From contig DASPOF010000128.1 of NCBI GenBank assembly GCA_035626155.1, positions 1-45,093 on the forward strand: 45,093 nt of DNA, written 5' to 3'. The position numbers were made by a program, and so were the translations under genes. Below, in pieces: positions 23,550 through 33,145 of this stretch. This DNA comes from DASPOF01 sp035626155. GTDB taxonomy: Bacteria > Desulfobacterota > Binatia > Binatales > Binataceae. Within the stretch, counting starts at the first letter, position 1; each line of letters starts with the position of its first letter. A model generated the notes under the pieces. The model had not been told where the DNA came from. It saw nothing but the letters and a program-made list of their open reading frames with translations, and ran no database searches.

Positions 23550-25585
23550 ACGGCGCATTCAAACAGCGCCGCGCGCGAGTCGGGACGCTCACCGTCGCGA
23601 TGGCGTTTCTGTTCGCGCTCCTGGTGGCGAGGCTCGCCGTGCTGGTCGCTTTCGACGGCCCGCGGCTGAGCTCGCTTGCCCGGAGCGAGCACACCGGCGA
23701 GGTGGCGCTCGCCGCGATTCGCGGTCCCATCGTCGATCGCGCCGGCGAGCCGCTTGCGCTTTCCGCCGAGACGCGCTCGGTGTACGCGCGTCCGCATCGC
23801 GTGCTCGATGCCGCGCCTGCGGCCGAGCGCGCGAAACTTGCGGCGACACTCGGGATGGCGGACCGCGAAATCGAATCGCGCCTGCGCAAGCCTGCGCCAT
23901 TCGTGTGGCTCGCGCGGCGGGTCCCCGTCGATCGTGCGCAGGCGGCCGAAGCGCTCGGTCTGGAGGGCGTCGGCGCGGTGAGCGAGTACAAAAGATTTTA
24001 TCCGGAGAGCAACCTGGCATCGGCGGTGGTGGGACTGGCTGGGATGGATGGCCAGGGGCTCTCCGGACTTGAATTGGAATACGACCGCATCGTGCGCGGC
24101 GCCCCGGTCGAGCTGAGTTTCTATCACGACGCGCTGGGCCATCCGATTCTCGACAGCCCGCTTGAGCTCAAGGCGCCCGCACCCGGGGCGCGCCTCGAAC
24201 TCACCATCGACGCATCGATTCAGTCGCTGGCCGAGACCGAACTTGCCCAGGAAGTCGAAAGCAGCGGCGCCAACCACGGCAGCGCGATCGTGCTCGATCC
24301 TTTCAGCGGCGAGGTGCTCGCGATGGCGAACGTGAGCGCCGATCCGTCCGCGGTGCACGATCGCTTGCACAATCCGGCGGTGCAGGATGCGTTCGAGCCG
24401 GGTTCGACGATGAAGGGAATCCTCGCATCGATCGCGCTGGCGGACCACGCGATCGATCCCAATCGACAGATATATTGCGAGAACGGCAAGTGGACCGTTG
24501 ACCGCCGCACCATCCACGATGACAGCCGTCACGGATATCTCGACTTGGGCGGCATAATCGAGGTCTCATCCAATATCGGCGCGGCCAAGATCGCGCTCTC
24601 GCTCGGCGCGGACCGCTTCTACCGCGGGCTTCGCGCCTTTGGCGTCGGCAGCCGCACCGGGATCGATCTGCCGGGCGAGGCGGCGGGATTAATTCTCCCG
24701 CCGGCGACCTGGCGCGAGATCGACCTTGCCAACCATGGGTTCGGCCAGGGCGTGGGGGTCACGCCGATTCAGCTCGCGGTCGCATACGCAGCGATTGCGA
24801 ACGGGGGCCTGGTCGTTCGCCCGCATGTGGTGAATGCTGCATACGATGCGGACGGGCGGGTGATTTTCCGCCATACGCCGCAGGTGATGCGCCGGGCGGT
24901 TGCGCCTGAGGTTGCCCATGAGATGAACAATCTTCTGCGCAACGTCGTTAACGGCGCCTCAGGCACCGGACGGCGCGCGCGCGTGGACGGCTTCGCAGTC
25001 GCCGGGAAGACTGGAACTGCGCAGATGGTGAATCCCGCCGGGGGCTACTATCAGAACCGCCACGTCGCGTCGTTCGTCGGGTTCCTCCCCGCCGACGATC
25101 CCCGCCTGCTGATCCTCGTGGTGCTCTACGATGTCGGCCACGGACATTTCGGCGGCCTGTACGCGGCGCCCGTGTTCAGCCAGATTGCGGCCGGCGCGTT
25201 GCGCGACCTGAACATCACGTCGCAGGAGCAACCGTACGACGTGGCGAGCCTGATCCCCGCGGTGCTCAAGACGCGCGGGTCTGCGCGCGACTCCGACGCG
25301 GCCGCGATGCCTGATCCCGACGGCGCGATTCCGGCGCTTACCGGTTCGAGCACGCCTGCCGCGCCGAACTTTACCGCAATGAGTCTCAGGGGCGCGCTGA
25401 AAGTCGCGCGAACCCTTGGCGTTAATCTGGAGGTCCGGGGCGGCGGCTACGTCGTCGCCCAGCAGCCGCCGCCGGGCGCGCCGCTCACCCACGCATCGAT
25501 TAAGCTCGTGCTCGCGCCGATCCTCGCCGATAGCGGCGACCCACCAACGATCGCGGCCCAGGCGGCGGCGGGGCGGTCGCGGTGA
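23546..25585 (+). CDS. ftsI: FtsI (PBP3-type) septal transpeptidase with PASTA domain
   Basis: A 679-residue class B penicillin-binding protein that cross-links septal peptidoglycan. One N-terminal membrane helix (about 13-35), a dimerisation domain starting RGPIVDRAGEPLA, and the transpeptidase domain follow. The catalytic motifs are intact: STMK with Ser287 and Lys290, SSN (341-343) and KTG (488-490). The C-terminus carries one PASTA domain (about 610-670, MSLRGALKVARTLGVNLEV and QQPPPGAPL), as in SpoVD- and PBP2x-like enzymes and in some deltaproteobacterial FtsI; E. coli FtsI lacks it. GTG start overlaps ftsL (GTGA); the stop overlaps murE. Confidence 0.95.
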   Translation: MNGAFKQRRARVGTLTVAMAFLFALLVARLAVLVAFDGPRLSSLARSEHTGEVALAAIRGPIVDRAGEPLALSAETRSVYARPHRVLDAAPAAERAKLAATLGMADREIESRLRKPAPFVWLARRVPVDRAQAAEALGLEGVGAVSEYKRFYPESNLASAVVGLAGMDGQGLSGLELEYDRIVRGAPVELSFYHDALGHPILDSPLELKAPAPGARLELTIDASIQSLAETELAQEVESSGANHGSAIVLDPFSGEVLAMANVSADPSAVHDRLHNPAVQDAFEPGSTMKGILASIALADHAIDPNRQIYCENGKWTVDRRTIHDDSRHGYLDLGGIIEVSSNIGAAKIALSLGADRFYRGLRAFGVGSRTGIDLPGEAAGLILPPATWREIDLANHGFGQGVGVTPIQLAVAYAAIANGGLVVRPHVVNAAYDADGRVIFRHTPQVMRRAVAPEVAHEMNNLLRNVVNGASGTGRRARVDGFAVAGKTGTAQMVNPAGGYYQNRHVASFVGFLPADDPRLLILVVLYDVGHGHFGGLYAAPVFSQIAAGALRDLNITSQEQPYDVASLIPAVLKTRGSARDSDAAAMPDPDGAIPALTGSSTPAAPNFTAMSLRGALKVARTLGVNLEVRGGGYVVAQQPPPGAPLTHASIKLVLAPILADSGDPPTIAAQAAAGRSR

Positions 25586-27105
25586 AGCTCGCCGAGCTGC
25601 TCAAGGGCGAAGACGTGGGGCGGATCGAGGGGGATGCGGCAGTGGAAATTACGGGTCTCAGCTATGACTCGCGCGAGACCCGGGACGGACATCTGTTTTT
25701 TGCGCTCGCGCGCGATGAGGAGCGCAATCGGGCCTACATCAAGGATGCATTAAACCGTGGGGCGCGTGCGGTGGCGGTGAGGCGATGGGACGGCGGAACC
25801 GCGCGCCCTGCGGCCGCCATTGTCCAGTGCGAGCGGCCGCGCCTGCTGATGGGCGCGGTCGCCGCACGGTTCTTCAACTATCCCAGTGAGCGCGTGGACC
25901 TGATCGGCATCACCGGCACCAGCGGCAAGACCACGACCACCTATCTGCTGGCGTCGATCTTCGAGGCCGCGGGCCTGGGCGCGGGAATCATCGGCACGAT
26001 CGGAATCTTCATTCGCGGCCGGAAAATCTACCACGGCCTGACCACGCCCGAGTCGCTCGACTTCGAGTCGGCGCTGGCGCAAATGGAGAGCGCCGGGGTT
26101 CGCCACGTCGCGGCCGAGGTGTCATCGATCGGGCTTGCCGAGGGCCGCGTTGACGCGCTCAACTTCCGCGCGTGCCTTTTCACCAATTTCGGCCGCGACC
26201 ATCTCGATTATCACGTCACGCTCGATGACTATTTCGCGGCGAAGCTTCGCCTGTTCGCGGAGATTCTTCCGCGCAGCCGGCGCAAAGAGACGGTTGCGGT
26301 CGCGCGCGGCGATGAGCCTTACGGGCGGCGCGTGCTCGAATCCTCGATCGGACGCAGGGTGAGCTTCGGCCTCGCTCGCTCGCTCGACGTCTATCCACAG
26401 GAGTTTCGCGCCGATCTCAGCGGGATTCACGGCGTGATGGTTGCACTCGGAAAGAAAATCGGCTTTGATTCGCCGCTCGTCGGCGAATTCAACCTGCTCA
26501 ACATCCTGGGGGCCTCCGCTCTTTCGGTGGCCCTGGGCATCGATGCGGACGCGGTGGCGGAAGGTGTGCGGCGATGTCCCGGGGCCCCCGGCAGAATGGA
26601 GGTGGTCCCATCGCGGCCGGGCGTGACCGTGCTGGTCGATTATGCGCACAAGCCCGATGCGCTCGAGGCGGTGCTGCGCGCGGTGCGGCCGCTCACGTCC
26701 GGGCGGATCATCTGCGTCTTCGGATGCGGCGGGGATCGCGACCCCGGAAAACGCCCGATCATGGGCGAGATCGCGGGGCGGCTGGCCGACCTGCCTATGC
26801 TCACTTCGGACAATCCGCGCAGCGAGGACCCGCTCGCGATCATCGCCCAGGTCGAGAAGGGGCTGATTGCGGCGGGACTTGAGCGGCTCGATGCGCCCTC
26901 GGCGGGCGCGCGCGGCTACGTGATCGAGCCCGACCGGCGCACGGCAATCGCCGCTGCCCTCGGCTCCGCGGTAGCCGGCGATGTCGTGATAATCGCGGGC
27001 AAGGGCCACGAGGACTATCAGTTGGTTGGCGATCGCGTGCTCCATTTTGACGATCGCGAGGTCGTGCGGGCAGTTGCAGCGCAACTCGGCGGCGGGCAAT
27101 GCTGA
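25582..27105 (+). CDS. murE: UDP-MurNAc-tripeptide ligase MurE (meso-diaminopimelate-adding)
   Basis: A 507-residue cytosolic Mur ligase that adds the third residue to UDP-MurNAc-L-Ala-D-Glu using ATP. TGTSGKTTTTYLL (about 111-123) is the P-loop. The carbamylated Lys lies in YFAAKLRLF. DNPR (410-413) is the motif that marks meso-diaminopimelate, rather than lysine, specificity. GTG start overlaps the ftsI stop (GTGA). Usually murF follows; here mraY follows after 31 bases. Confidence 0.96.
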   Translation: MKLAELLKGEDVGRIEGDAAVEITGLSYDSRETRDGHLFFALARDEERNRAYIKDALNRGARAVAVRRWDGGTARPAAAIVQCERPRLLMGAVAARFFNYPSERVDLIGITGTSGKTTTTYLLASIFEAAGLGAGIIGTIGIFIRGRKIYHGLTTPESLDFESALAQMESAGVRHVAAEVSSIGLAEGRVDALNFRACLFTNFGRDHLDYHVTLDDYFAAKLRLFAEILPRSRRKETVAVARGDEPYGRRVLESSIGRRVSFGLARSLDVYPQEFRADLSGIHGVMVALGKKIGFDSPLVGEFNLLNILGASALSVALGIDADAVAEGVRRCPGAPGRMEVVPSRPGVTVLVDYAHKPDALEAVLRAVRPLTSGRIICVFGCGGDRDPGKRPIMGEIAGRLADLPMLTSDNPRSEDPLAIIAQVEKGLIAAGLERLDAPSAGARGYVIEPDRRTAIAAALGSAVAGDVVIIAGKGHEDYQLVGDRVLHFDDREVVRAVAAQLGGGQC

Positions 27106-27136
27106 GAGAGCTCGCATAGGTGGCGCGAGTCTCGCG

Positions 27137-28216
27137 ATGTTATACCTGCTGCTCTATCCGCTTCATAAATACGTTCCCGCGTTCAATGTCCTGAGGTACG
27201 AAACGTTCCGTTCCGTGCTGGCCGGGCTTGCCGCGCTTGCCTTGTCGCTCGCGTTGGGCCCGATGCTGATCGAACGGTTCCGTGCCGCACACATCGGACA
27301 GACGATTCGCGACGAGGTGCCCAAGAACCATCAGAAGAAGGCCGGTACGCCCACGATGGGCGGCCTGCTGATTCTCGCATCCAGTCTCGGCGCGACCCTG
27401 CTGCTCGCCAACATCCTCAATCCCTACGTGTGGATCGCGATCTTCGTGATGGTGACGTTCGGCGCGATCGGGTTCGCCGATGACTACCTGAAGCTCAGGC
27501 GCGGGCGCGGCCAGGGCCTGAGCGGCCCGGTCAAGCTCGCATCGACCTTCGGATGCGCGTTCATCGCGGCGGTCTTCCTGTTCGGATTTCTCCACTTCCC
27601 GACCACGCTGACGATCCCGTTTTTCAAGAATTTCCATCCTGACCTGGGCGTGTGGCTGTACGTGCCGTTTGCGATGGTCGTGATCGTTGGATGCTCGCAC
27701 GGGGTGAATCTGACCGACGGGCTGGACGGGCTCGCGATCGGTCCCGTGATGACGGTCGCGTTCACGTACTGGGTGCTGAGCTACGTAGCCGGCAACCTGA
27801 AGTTCGCGACCTATCTGCAAATCCCGCACGTGGCGGGCGCGGGCGAGGTCGCCATCTTCTGCGCGTCGCTAATCACGTCGTCGCTCGGCTTCCTGTGGTA
27901 CAACGCGTATCCGGCCTCGATGATCATGGGCGACGTCGGCGCGCTCTCGCTGGGCGGCGCGCTCGGCGCGGTTGCGGTGCTCGCCAAGGAGGAACTCGTC
28001 CTGCCGATCGCGGGAGGCATCTTCTTCATCGAGTCCCTCTCGGTGATCATCCAGCGCTATTACTTCAAGGCGACCCACCGGCGGGTGTTCCTGATGGCTC
28101 CGCTGCACCATCATTTCGAGCTCAAGGGATGGCCCGAGACGCAGGTGGTCATCCGGTTCTGGATCGTCTCGATAGTCTGTGCGCTGGTGGCGATTTCGAC
28201 GCTGAAACTCAGGTGA
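27137..28216 (+). CDS. mraY: Phospho-MurNAc-pentapeptide transferase MraY
   Basis: A 359-residue polytopic membrane enzyme with about ten helices. It transfers phospho-MurNAc-pentapeptide from UDP to undecaprenyl phosphate, giving lipid I. IRDEVPKNHQKKAGTPTMGGL, FADDYLK, NLTDGLDGLA and PLHHHFELKGWPE are the conserved family segments with the Mg and substrate residues. The ATG at 27137 begins with the usual MLYLLLYPL. There is no strong ribosome site, and the preceding 31 bases hold no gene. Confidence 0.96.
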   Translation: MLYLLLYPLHKYVPAFNVLRYETFRSVLAGLAALALSLALGPMLIERFRAAHIGQTIRDEVPKNHQKKAGTPTMGGLLILASSLGATLLLANILNPYVWIAIFVMVTFGAIGFADDYLKLRRGRGQGLSGPVKLASTFGCAFIAAVFLFGFLHFPTTLTIPFFKNFHPDLGVWLYVPFAMVVIVGCSHGVNLTDGLDGLAIGPVMTVAFTYWVLSYVAGNLKFATYLQIPHVAGAGEVAIFCASLITSSLGFLWYNAYPASMIMGDVGALSLGGALGAVAVLAKEELVLPIAGGIFFIESLSVIIQRYYFKATHRRVFLMAPLHHHFELKGWPETQVVIRFWIVSIVCALVAISTLKLR

Positions 28217-28217
28217 T

Positions 28218-29540
28218 ATGAAACTCGGCGGCGTACGCGTGATGGTGGTCGGGCTTGGCGCAAGCGGCGCCGCCGCAGCGCGATTCCTCCATTCACGCGG
28301 CGCAAACCTTGTGCTCACCGACCGGCGCGCCGATATTGACCAGTCGAAACTGCCGCCCGCCGCGTTCCGCCTCGGCCCCGAGCAGGCCGAATGGCTCGAC
28401 GGCATCGAGCTGGTCGTCACGAGCCCCGGAGTTCCGCGCGATGCGTTGCTCCTCCGCGAGGCGGTCGCGCGCCGGATTCCGGTTATCAGCGAGATCGAAC
28501 TCGCATCACGATTCATCGCCGCGCCGATCGCGGCAATCACCGGTACGAACGGGAAGAGCACGGTTACCGTGCTGCTCGGGGAGATTCTCAAGGCCGCCGG
28601 AATGCGCGTCTTTGCAGGCGGGAACCTCGGTACGCCGCTGGTCGAGGCGGCCGGCGGCGCCTACGATGCGATTGTCGCGGAAATTTCCAGCTTCCAGCTC
28701 GAATGGATCGAACGGTTCCGGCCGCACGTCGGCGTCCATCTCAATTTGACCGACGACCATTTCGACCGATACCACGATCTCGAGGATTACGGACGCGCCA
28801 AGGCGCGTCTGTTCGAGAATCAGCACGAAACGGATTGGGCGATCCTCAATCGCGACGATGCTCGCGTATGGAAACTCGCGAGCGCGCTGCGCTCCCAGGT
28901 CGTCGGCTTCGGACTCGGCCCCGCAGCGGCGCACGCGGGAATCTGGCCCGGTGGCCGCTCGCTCGTCTTCGAAATCGACGGCCGTCGCGGCCGCATCGGC
29001 ACCGAGGGGCTGCGCCTGCCGGGCCGGCACAACCTCGTCAACGCGATGGCCGCATCGGCGGCGGCGCTCGCGATGCGCGTGGAGCCGCGCGCGATTGAGC
29101 GCGCGCTCGGCGAGTTCAACGGCCTGCCTCATCGCATCGAATTCGTCCGCGAGAAGGACGGCGTCAGCTTCATCGACGATTCCAAGGGCACCAACGTCGG
29201 CGCGGTGGTCGAGGCGCTCGAGGCGATGGCCGGGCCGGTAATCCTGATCGCGGGCGGACTCGACAAGGGCGGCGACTACGCGCCTCTGATCGACCCGGTC
29301 AGACGCAAGGTTCGTCGCGTGATCCTCAACGGAGCGGCGCGCGACAAAATCGCCGCGGCGCTCGGCGGCGCTGCGGAAATCGAATCGGTTTCGACTTTGA
29401 AAGAGGCGGTCGAATGCGCCTGGCGCGCCGCGCGTCGCGGCGACACGGTTCTTCTCTCGCCGGCCTGCGCGAGTTTCGACCAGTTCCGGGACTATGCTGA
29501 GCGTGGCGGAATATATCAAAAGCTGGTTCGGGCGCTTTGA
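28218..29540 (+). CDS. murD: UDP-MurNAc-L-Ala:D-Glu ligase MurD
   Basis: A 440-residue Mur ligase that adds D-glutamate to UDP-MurNAc-L-Ala. An N-terminal Rossmann domain (VMVVGLGASGAAAARFL) binds UDP; TGTNGKSTVTVLLGEIL (about 110-126) is the ATP loop. HRIEFVREKDGVSFIDDSKGTN and LSPACASFDQFRDYAERG are diagnostic. It begins one base after the mraY stop. The last 47 bases overlap ftsW, longer than other junctions in the operon. Confidence 0.96.
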   Translation: MKLGGVRVMVVGLGASGAAAARFLHSRGANLVLTDRRADIDQSKLPPAAFRLGPEQAEWLDGIELVVTSPGVPRDALLLREAVARRIPVISEIELASRFIAAPIAAITGTNGKSTVTVLLGEILKAAGMRVFAGGNLGTPLVEAAGGAYDAIVAEISSFQLEWIERFRPHVGVHLNLTDDHFDRYHDLEDYGRAKARLFENQHETDWAILNRDDARVWKLASALRSQVVGFGLGPAAAHAGIWPGGRSLVFEIDGRRGRIGTEGLRLPGRHNLVNAMAASAAALAMRVEPRAIERALGEFNGLPHRIEFVREKDGVSFIDDSKGTNVGAVVEALEAMAGPVILIAGGLDKGGDYAPLIDPVRRKVRRVILNGAARDKIAAALGGAAEIESVSTLKEAVECAWRAARRGDTVLLSPACASFDQFRDYAERGGIYQKLVRAL

Positions 29541-30642
29541 TTCGGTCGGATACCGGCGCCCCGACCCGTGGCTGTGGCTGCCGGGCGCGGCGTTGCTGTT
29601 GCTCGGACTCCTGATGGTGCTCAACACCACGTATTTTCTCGGTCTCGAGAAGACCGGCGATCCCTTCCGCTTCTTCAAGCTTCATCTGGCGCACATCGCG
29701 ATGGGGATGGTCGTGCTCGTCGTGCTTTCGCAGTTTTCGCTCGCCGGGCTTCGCCGGCTTGTGATCCCGGTGTCGGTAATTTCGCTGGTGATGCTCGCCG
29801 CGGTCTATGTTCCGGGCCTTGGGCTGGTGCGCGGCGGAGCGCGCCGATGGCTCCGCCTGGGTCCGGTTATCGCGGAGCCATCGGAGTTCGTCAAGTTCGC
29901 ACTGGTTTTTTTCCTTGCCGATTTTCTAAGCCGGCGGCAGGAGCGAATCCGCCGGTTCGTGAACGGTCCGCTTCCGGCGTTCCTTGCGGTCGGCCCGGTG
30001 GCGCTCGTGATTCTCAAGCAACCCGATTTCGGATCGGCGGTGATGATCGCGCTGCTGCTGTTCGCGATGCTCTTTGCGGCGGGCGCGGGCCTCAAGCATC
30101 TGGGAGCGGCCGGCGCGGGCACGCTCGGTATCCTCGTCTTCCAGGCGGCTGCGAAATCCTATCGCGTGCGGCGCCTCACCTCATTTCTCGACCCATGGCA
30201 GGTGGCGCGAGGCGCAGGCTTCCAGTTGATCCAGTCCTTTATCGCGCTTGGCGCGGGAGGAGGCTTAGGCGTCGGCCTCGGCGCCGGACGGCAGAAGATG
30301 TTTTACCTGCCGCAGGCGCACACCGACTTCGTCTTCGCGGTCGTCGGCGAGGAGTTCGGCCTCGTCGGCGCCTGCGCCGTGATGGCGCTCTTCTGTCTCA
30401 TCCTGTACCGCGGGATGCGTATCGCGCATGACGAGCCTGACGGGTTCGCGAGCCTGCTCGCCGTCGGGCTGACATCGCTGCTCTCGCTTCAGGCGCTGAT
30501 CAACATGGCGGTAGTCATTGGATTGGTTCCGACCAAGGGGCTGCCGCTGCCGTTTCTGAGTTACGGCGGCACTGCGATCGTGATGGCGATGGCGGCGCTC
30601 GGCGCGCTCTTGGCTCTGGGGCGGCGGCCCGCGGTGAGATGA
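29494..30642 (+). CDS. ftsW: Septal peptidoglycan polymerase FtsW (SEDS family)
   Basis: A 382-residue SEDS glycosyltransferase with ten predicted membrane helices. It polymerises lipid II together with FtsI. GGARRWLRLGP, PSEFVKFAL, LKQPDFGSAV, LPQAHTDFVFAVVGEEFG and KGLPLPFLSYGG are all present. In the large outer loop, the segment LDPWQVARGAGFQLIQS has Val237 where relatives have the proposed catalytic Asp (E. coli WEDPFGSGYQ). The ATG at 29494 lies 47 bases inside murD. The stop overlaps the murG ATG. Confidence 0.94.
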   Translation: MLSVAEYIKSWFGRFDSVGYRRPDPWLWLPGAALLLLGLLMVLNTTYFLGLEKTGDPFRFFKLHLAHIAMGMVVLVVLSQFSLAGLRRLVIPVSVISLVMLAAVYVPGLGLVRGGARRWLRLGPVIAEPSEFVKFALVFFLADFLSRRQERIRRFVNGPLPAFLAVGPVALVILKQPDFGSAVMIALLLFAMLFAAGAGLKHLGAAGAGTLGILVFQAAAKSYRVRRLTSFLDPWQVARGAGFQLIQSFIALGAGGGLGVGLGAGRQKMFYLPQAHTDFVFAVVGEEFGLVGACAVMALFCLILYRGMRIAHDEPDGFASLLAVGLTSLLSLQALINMAVVIGLVPTKGLPLPFLSYGGTAIVMAMAALGALLALGRRPAVR

Positions 30643-31727
30643 AGGTGATAATTGCAGGCGGTGGCACGGGCGGGCACTTGTTTCCGGCGGTCGCGCTCGG
30701 CGAGGAACTCGTGCGCGAACGTCCCGACACCGAAGTCCTGTATGTCGGTACGAGCGCCGGGCTCGAGGCGCGATGGCTTCCCGCAAGCGGCTATCGTCAC
30801 GAACTTTTCGACGTGCACGGAATTCGCGGCCATGGCCCGATCGCGCGCCTGCGTTCGATGGGCGAATTTATTCGCGCGGTTCGTCTTGCGCGTTCGCTGC
30901 TCGGACGGTTCCGCGCGCAACTTGTCGTCGCTGCCGGCGGGTACGCATCCGCTCCGATGGCGGTTGCCGCGGCGCTCGCTCGCGTGCCGATCGTGATGAT
31001 GGAGCAGAACGCGGTGCCCGGGCTGGCGAACCGGATGCTCTGGCGATTCGCAAGAAAGGTGTGCGTCGGGTTCGAAGATACGGGGTCCTACTTCGATTCG
31101 CCCAGGGTCGAGGTGACCGGCAACCCGGTCCGGTTCAAGGCGCGGCCGGAGCGGACGCCTCTGGAGGGGCGTCCATTGCAAATCCTTGTTTTAGGCGGGT
31201 CGAGCGGCGCGCATCGCCTCAATTTAGGTGTCATCAGGGCTTTTAAAATCTGGGGAAAAAGTGTTATAAACCTGCGAGTCGTCCATCAGACAGGTGAGGG
31301 GGATGAGGGGCTGGTGCAGGACGCATATCGCGAATTACCCTTCCGTGCGGATGTAATCCCGTTCATCGATAATATGGCCGAACAGCTCCAGCGGGCCGAC
31401 CTCGTCGTCGCGCGCGCGGGCGGGATGACCGTTACCGATGTCGCGCTCTCGGCCCGCCCCGCAATCTTCGTTCCTTACCCGTTTCATCGCGACCGCCAGC
31501 AGGAACTAAACGCGCTCGTGCTCGAGCGGCTCGGCGGCGCGATAATAGTCCGCGATGACGACGCGCTCGGCGAAAATCTCGCGCGTGAGATGAAAGTGCT
31601 CCTCGACGATCCCGGGCGGCTTGCAGCCATGGGCGAGCGAGCGCATCAGGCGGCGCATCCCGATGCCGCCGAGCGTATCGCGCACATCTGCTTCGAGGCC
31701 GCGTCGGCCAAGGACCCGCGCGCATGA
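30639..31727 (+). CDS. murG: UDP-GlcNAc:lipid I GlcNAc-transferase MurG
   Basis: A 362-residue GT-B enzyme at the inner face of the membrane that makes lipid II from lipid I. GGGTGGHLFPAVALGEEL (about 6-23) and GGYASAPMAVAA are acceptor-side motifs. EQNAVPGLANR, GGSSGAHRLN, FIDNMAEQLQRADLVVARAGGMT and PYPFHRDRQQELNA are the UDP-GlcNAc site. The ATG overlaps the ftsW TGA (ATGA), and the TGA overlaps the murC ATG. Confidence 0.96.
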   Translation: MKVIIAGGGTGGHLFPAVALGEELVRERPDTEVLYVGTSAGLEARWLPASGYRHELFDVHGIRGHGPIARLRSMGEFIRAVRLARSLLGRFRAQLVVAAGGYASAPMAVAAALARVPIVMMEQNAVPGLANRMLWRFARKVCVGFEDTGSYFDSPRVEVTGNPVRFKARPERTPLEGRPLQILVLGGSSGAHRLNLGVIRAFKIWGKSVINLRVVHQTGEGDEGLVQDAYRELPFRADVIPFIDNMAEQLQRADLVVARAGGMTVTDVALSARPAIFVPYPFHRDRQQELNALVLERLGGAIIVRDDDALGENLAREMKVLLDDPGRLAAMGERAHQAAHPDAAERIAHICFEAASAKDPRA

Positions 31728-33145
31728 GCGAAACCCGCCCAACCGGTCTGCTGACGCGCCAACGCCATCTCCACTTCATCGGGATTGGCGGCGCGGGCAT
31801 GAGCGGAATTGCGGAGCTCTGCCTGCGGCTTGGATTTGCGGTCAGCGGATGCGACCTCAAGCCGAGCGCCGCCACCGCGCGGCTCACCTCGCTCGGCGCC
31901 CACGTGAGCCACGGCCATCATCCGTCGCATCTTTCGGGCACGCTCGATGCGGTCGTGATTTCATCGGCGGTCAAGTATTCGAATCCCGAAGTGGTTCGCG
32001 CGCGCGAACTTAAGATCCCGGTGATCGCGCGAGCTGAGATGCTCGGCGAGCTGCTTCGGATGGCGAAGCTCGGCGTCGCAGTTGCGGGCACTCACGGCAA
32101 AACCACGACTACCGGCCTCGTCGCGCTGATCCTGGAGGAAGCGGGCCTCGACCCGACCGTCGCGGTTGGTGGAAATATTCGAAACACGGGCACCAACGTG
32201 CGGCTGGGACGCGGCGATTTTATGGTCGCCGAGGCGGATGAGAGCGACTCGTCATTTCTGCTCCTGCTCCCGACCATCGCGATCGTGACCAACATCGATC
32301 CCGAGCACCTCGACCACTATGGCTCGATGGAGCGCGTGCTCGACGCGTTCGCCGACTTCATCAACCGGGTGCCGTTTTACGGCGTCGCGGTGCTGGGAAT
32401 CGACAGCGTGAACGTGCGCGGGCTGCTTGGGCGGGTGCGCAAGCCGATCGTGACGTACGGCGCCGCGCCGGACGCGGACCTGCGCGCCGAGGGAATCGTA
32501 ATCGACGGCTTTTCCACGCGCTTCGATGTGAGCCGCAAAGATCGGACGCTCGGCGCGGTGACGATTCCCACTCCGGGCGTTCACGTTGCGATGAATTCGC
32601 TTGCGGCGATCGCCGCGGCGCTCGAAATCGGCGTGGACTTCGCGACCGCGGCGCGCGCGCTGGCGAAGTTCGGCGGAATCCAGCGCCGCTTCGAGATCAA
32701 GGGCGAGCGGGCGGGCCGAATCGTGATCGATGATTACGCGCATCATCCCGCCGAAGTTCGGGCGACACTGGCCGCGGCTCGCGCGGCGTTCAAACGGCGC
32801 GTCGTGGCCGTCTTTCAGCCGCATCGATACACCCGTCTGCGCGACCTCTTCGATGAGTTCCTCGGCGCTTTCGACGACGCCGACGTGCTCTTTCTGACGG
32901 ACATTTATCCGGCCGGGGAGGACCCGATTCCCGACGTGTCGGCGCGCCGGCTCTACGAGGCGATGCGCGCGCGCGGGCACGCCGACGTCCACTACTTGAA
33001 TCCCGAGAATCGGGCGGCTGAGGTCGCCGGCCGATCTCGCGCGGGCGACCTGGTCGTGACCCTGGGTGCGGGCGACATCTACCGGCTGGGTGACGAAATT
33101 CTCGCCGCGCTGGGCGACGAGGCGAAGCTCCATGAGCCCACTTGA
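31724..33145 (+). CDS. murC: UDP-MurNAc:L-alanine ligase MurC
   Basis: A 473-residue Mur ligase that adds L-alanine to UDP-MurNAc. HFIGIGGAGMSGIAELCL binds the UDP part. VAGTHGKTTTTGLVALIL is the ATP loop; EADESDSSFLLL and DYAHHPAEVRATL are family hallmarks, and FQPHRYTRLRDLFDEF lies in the third domain. It overlaps murG by 4 bases and murB by 14. Confidence 0.96.
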   Translation: MSETRPTGLLTRQRHLHFIGIGGAGMSGIAELCLRLGFAVSGCDLKPSAATARLTSLGAHVSHGHHPSHLSGTLDAVVISSAVKYSNPEVVRARELKIPVIARAEMLGELLRMAKLGVAVAGTHGKTTTTGLVALILEEAGLDPTVAVGGNIRNTGTNVRLGRGDFMVAEADESDSSFLLLLPTIAIVTNIDPEHLDHYGSMERVLDAFADFINRVPFYGVAVLGIDSVNVRGLLGRVRKPIVTYGAAPDADLRAEGIVIDGFSTRFDVSRKDRTLGAVTIPTPGVHVAMNSLAAIAAALEIGVDFATAARALAKFGGIQRRFEIKGERAGRIVIDDYAHHPAEVRATLAAARAAFKRRVVAVFQPHRYTRLRDLFDEFLGAFDDADVLFLTDIYPAGEDPIPDVSARRLYEAMRARGHADVHYLNPENRAAEVAGRSRAGDLVVTLGAGDIYRLGDEILAALGDEAKLHEPT

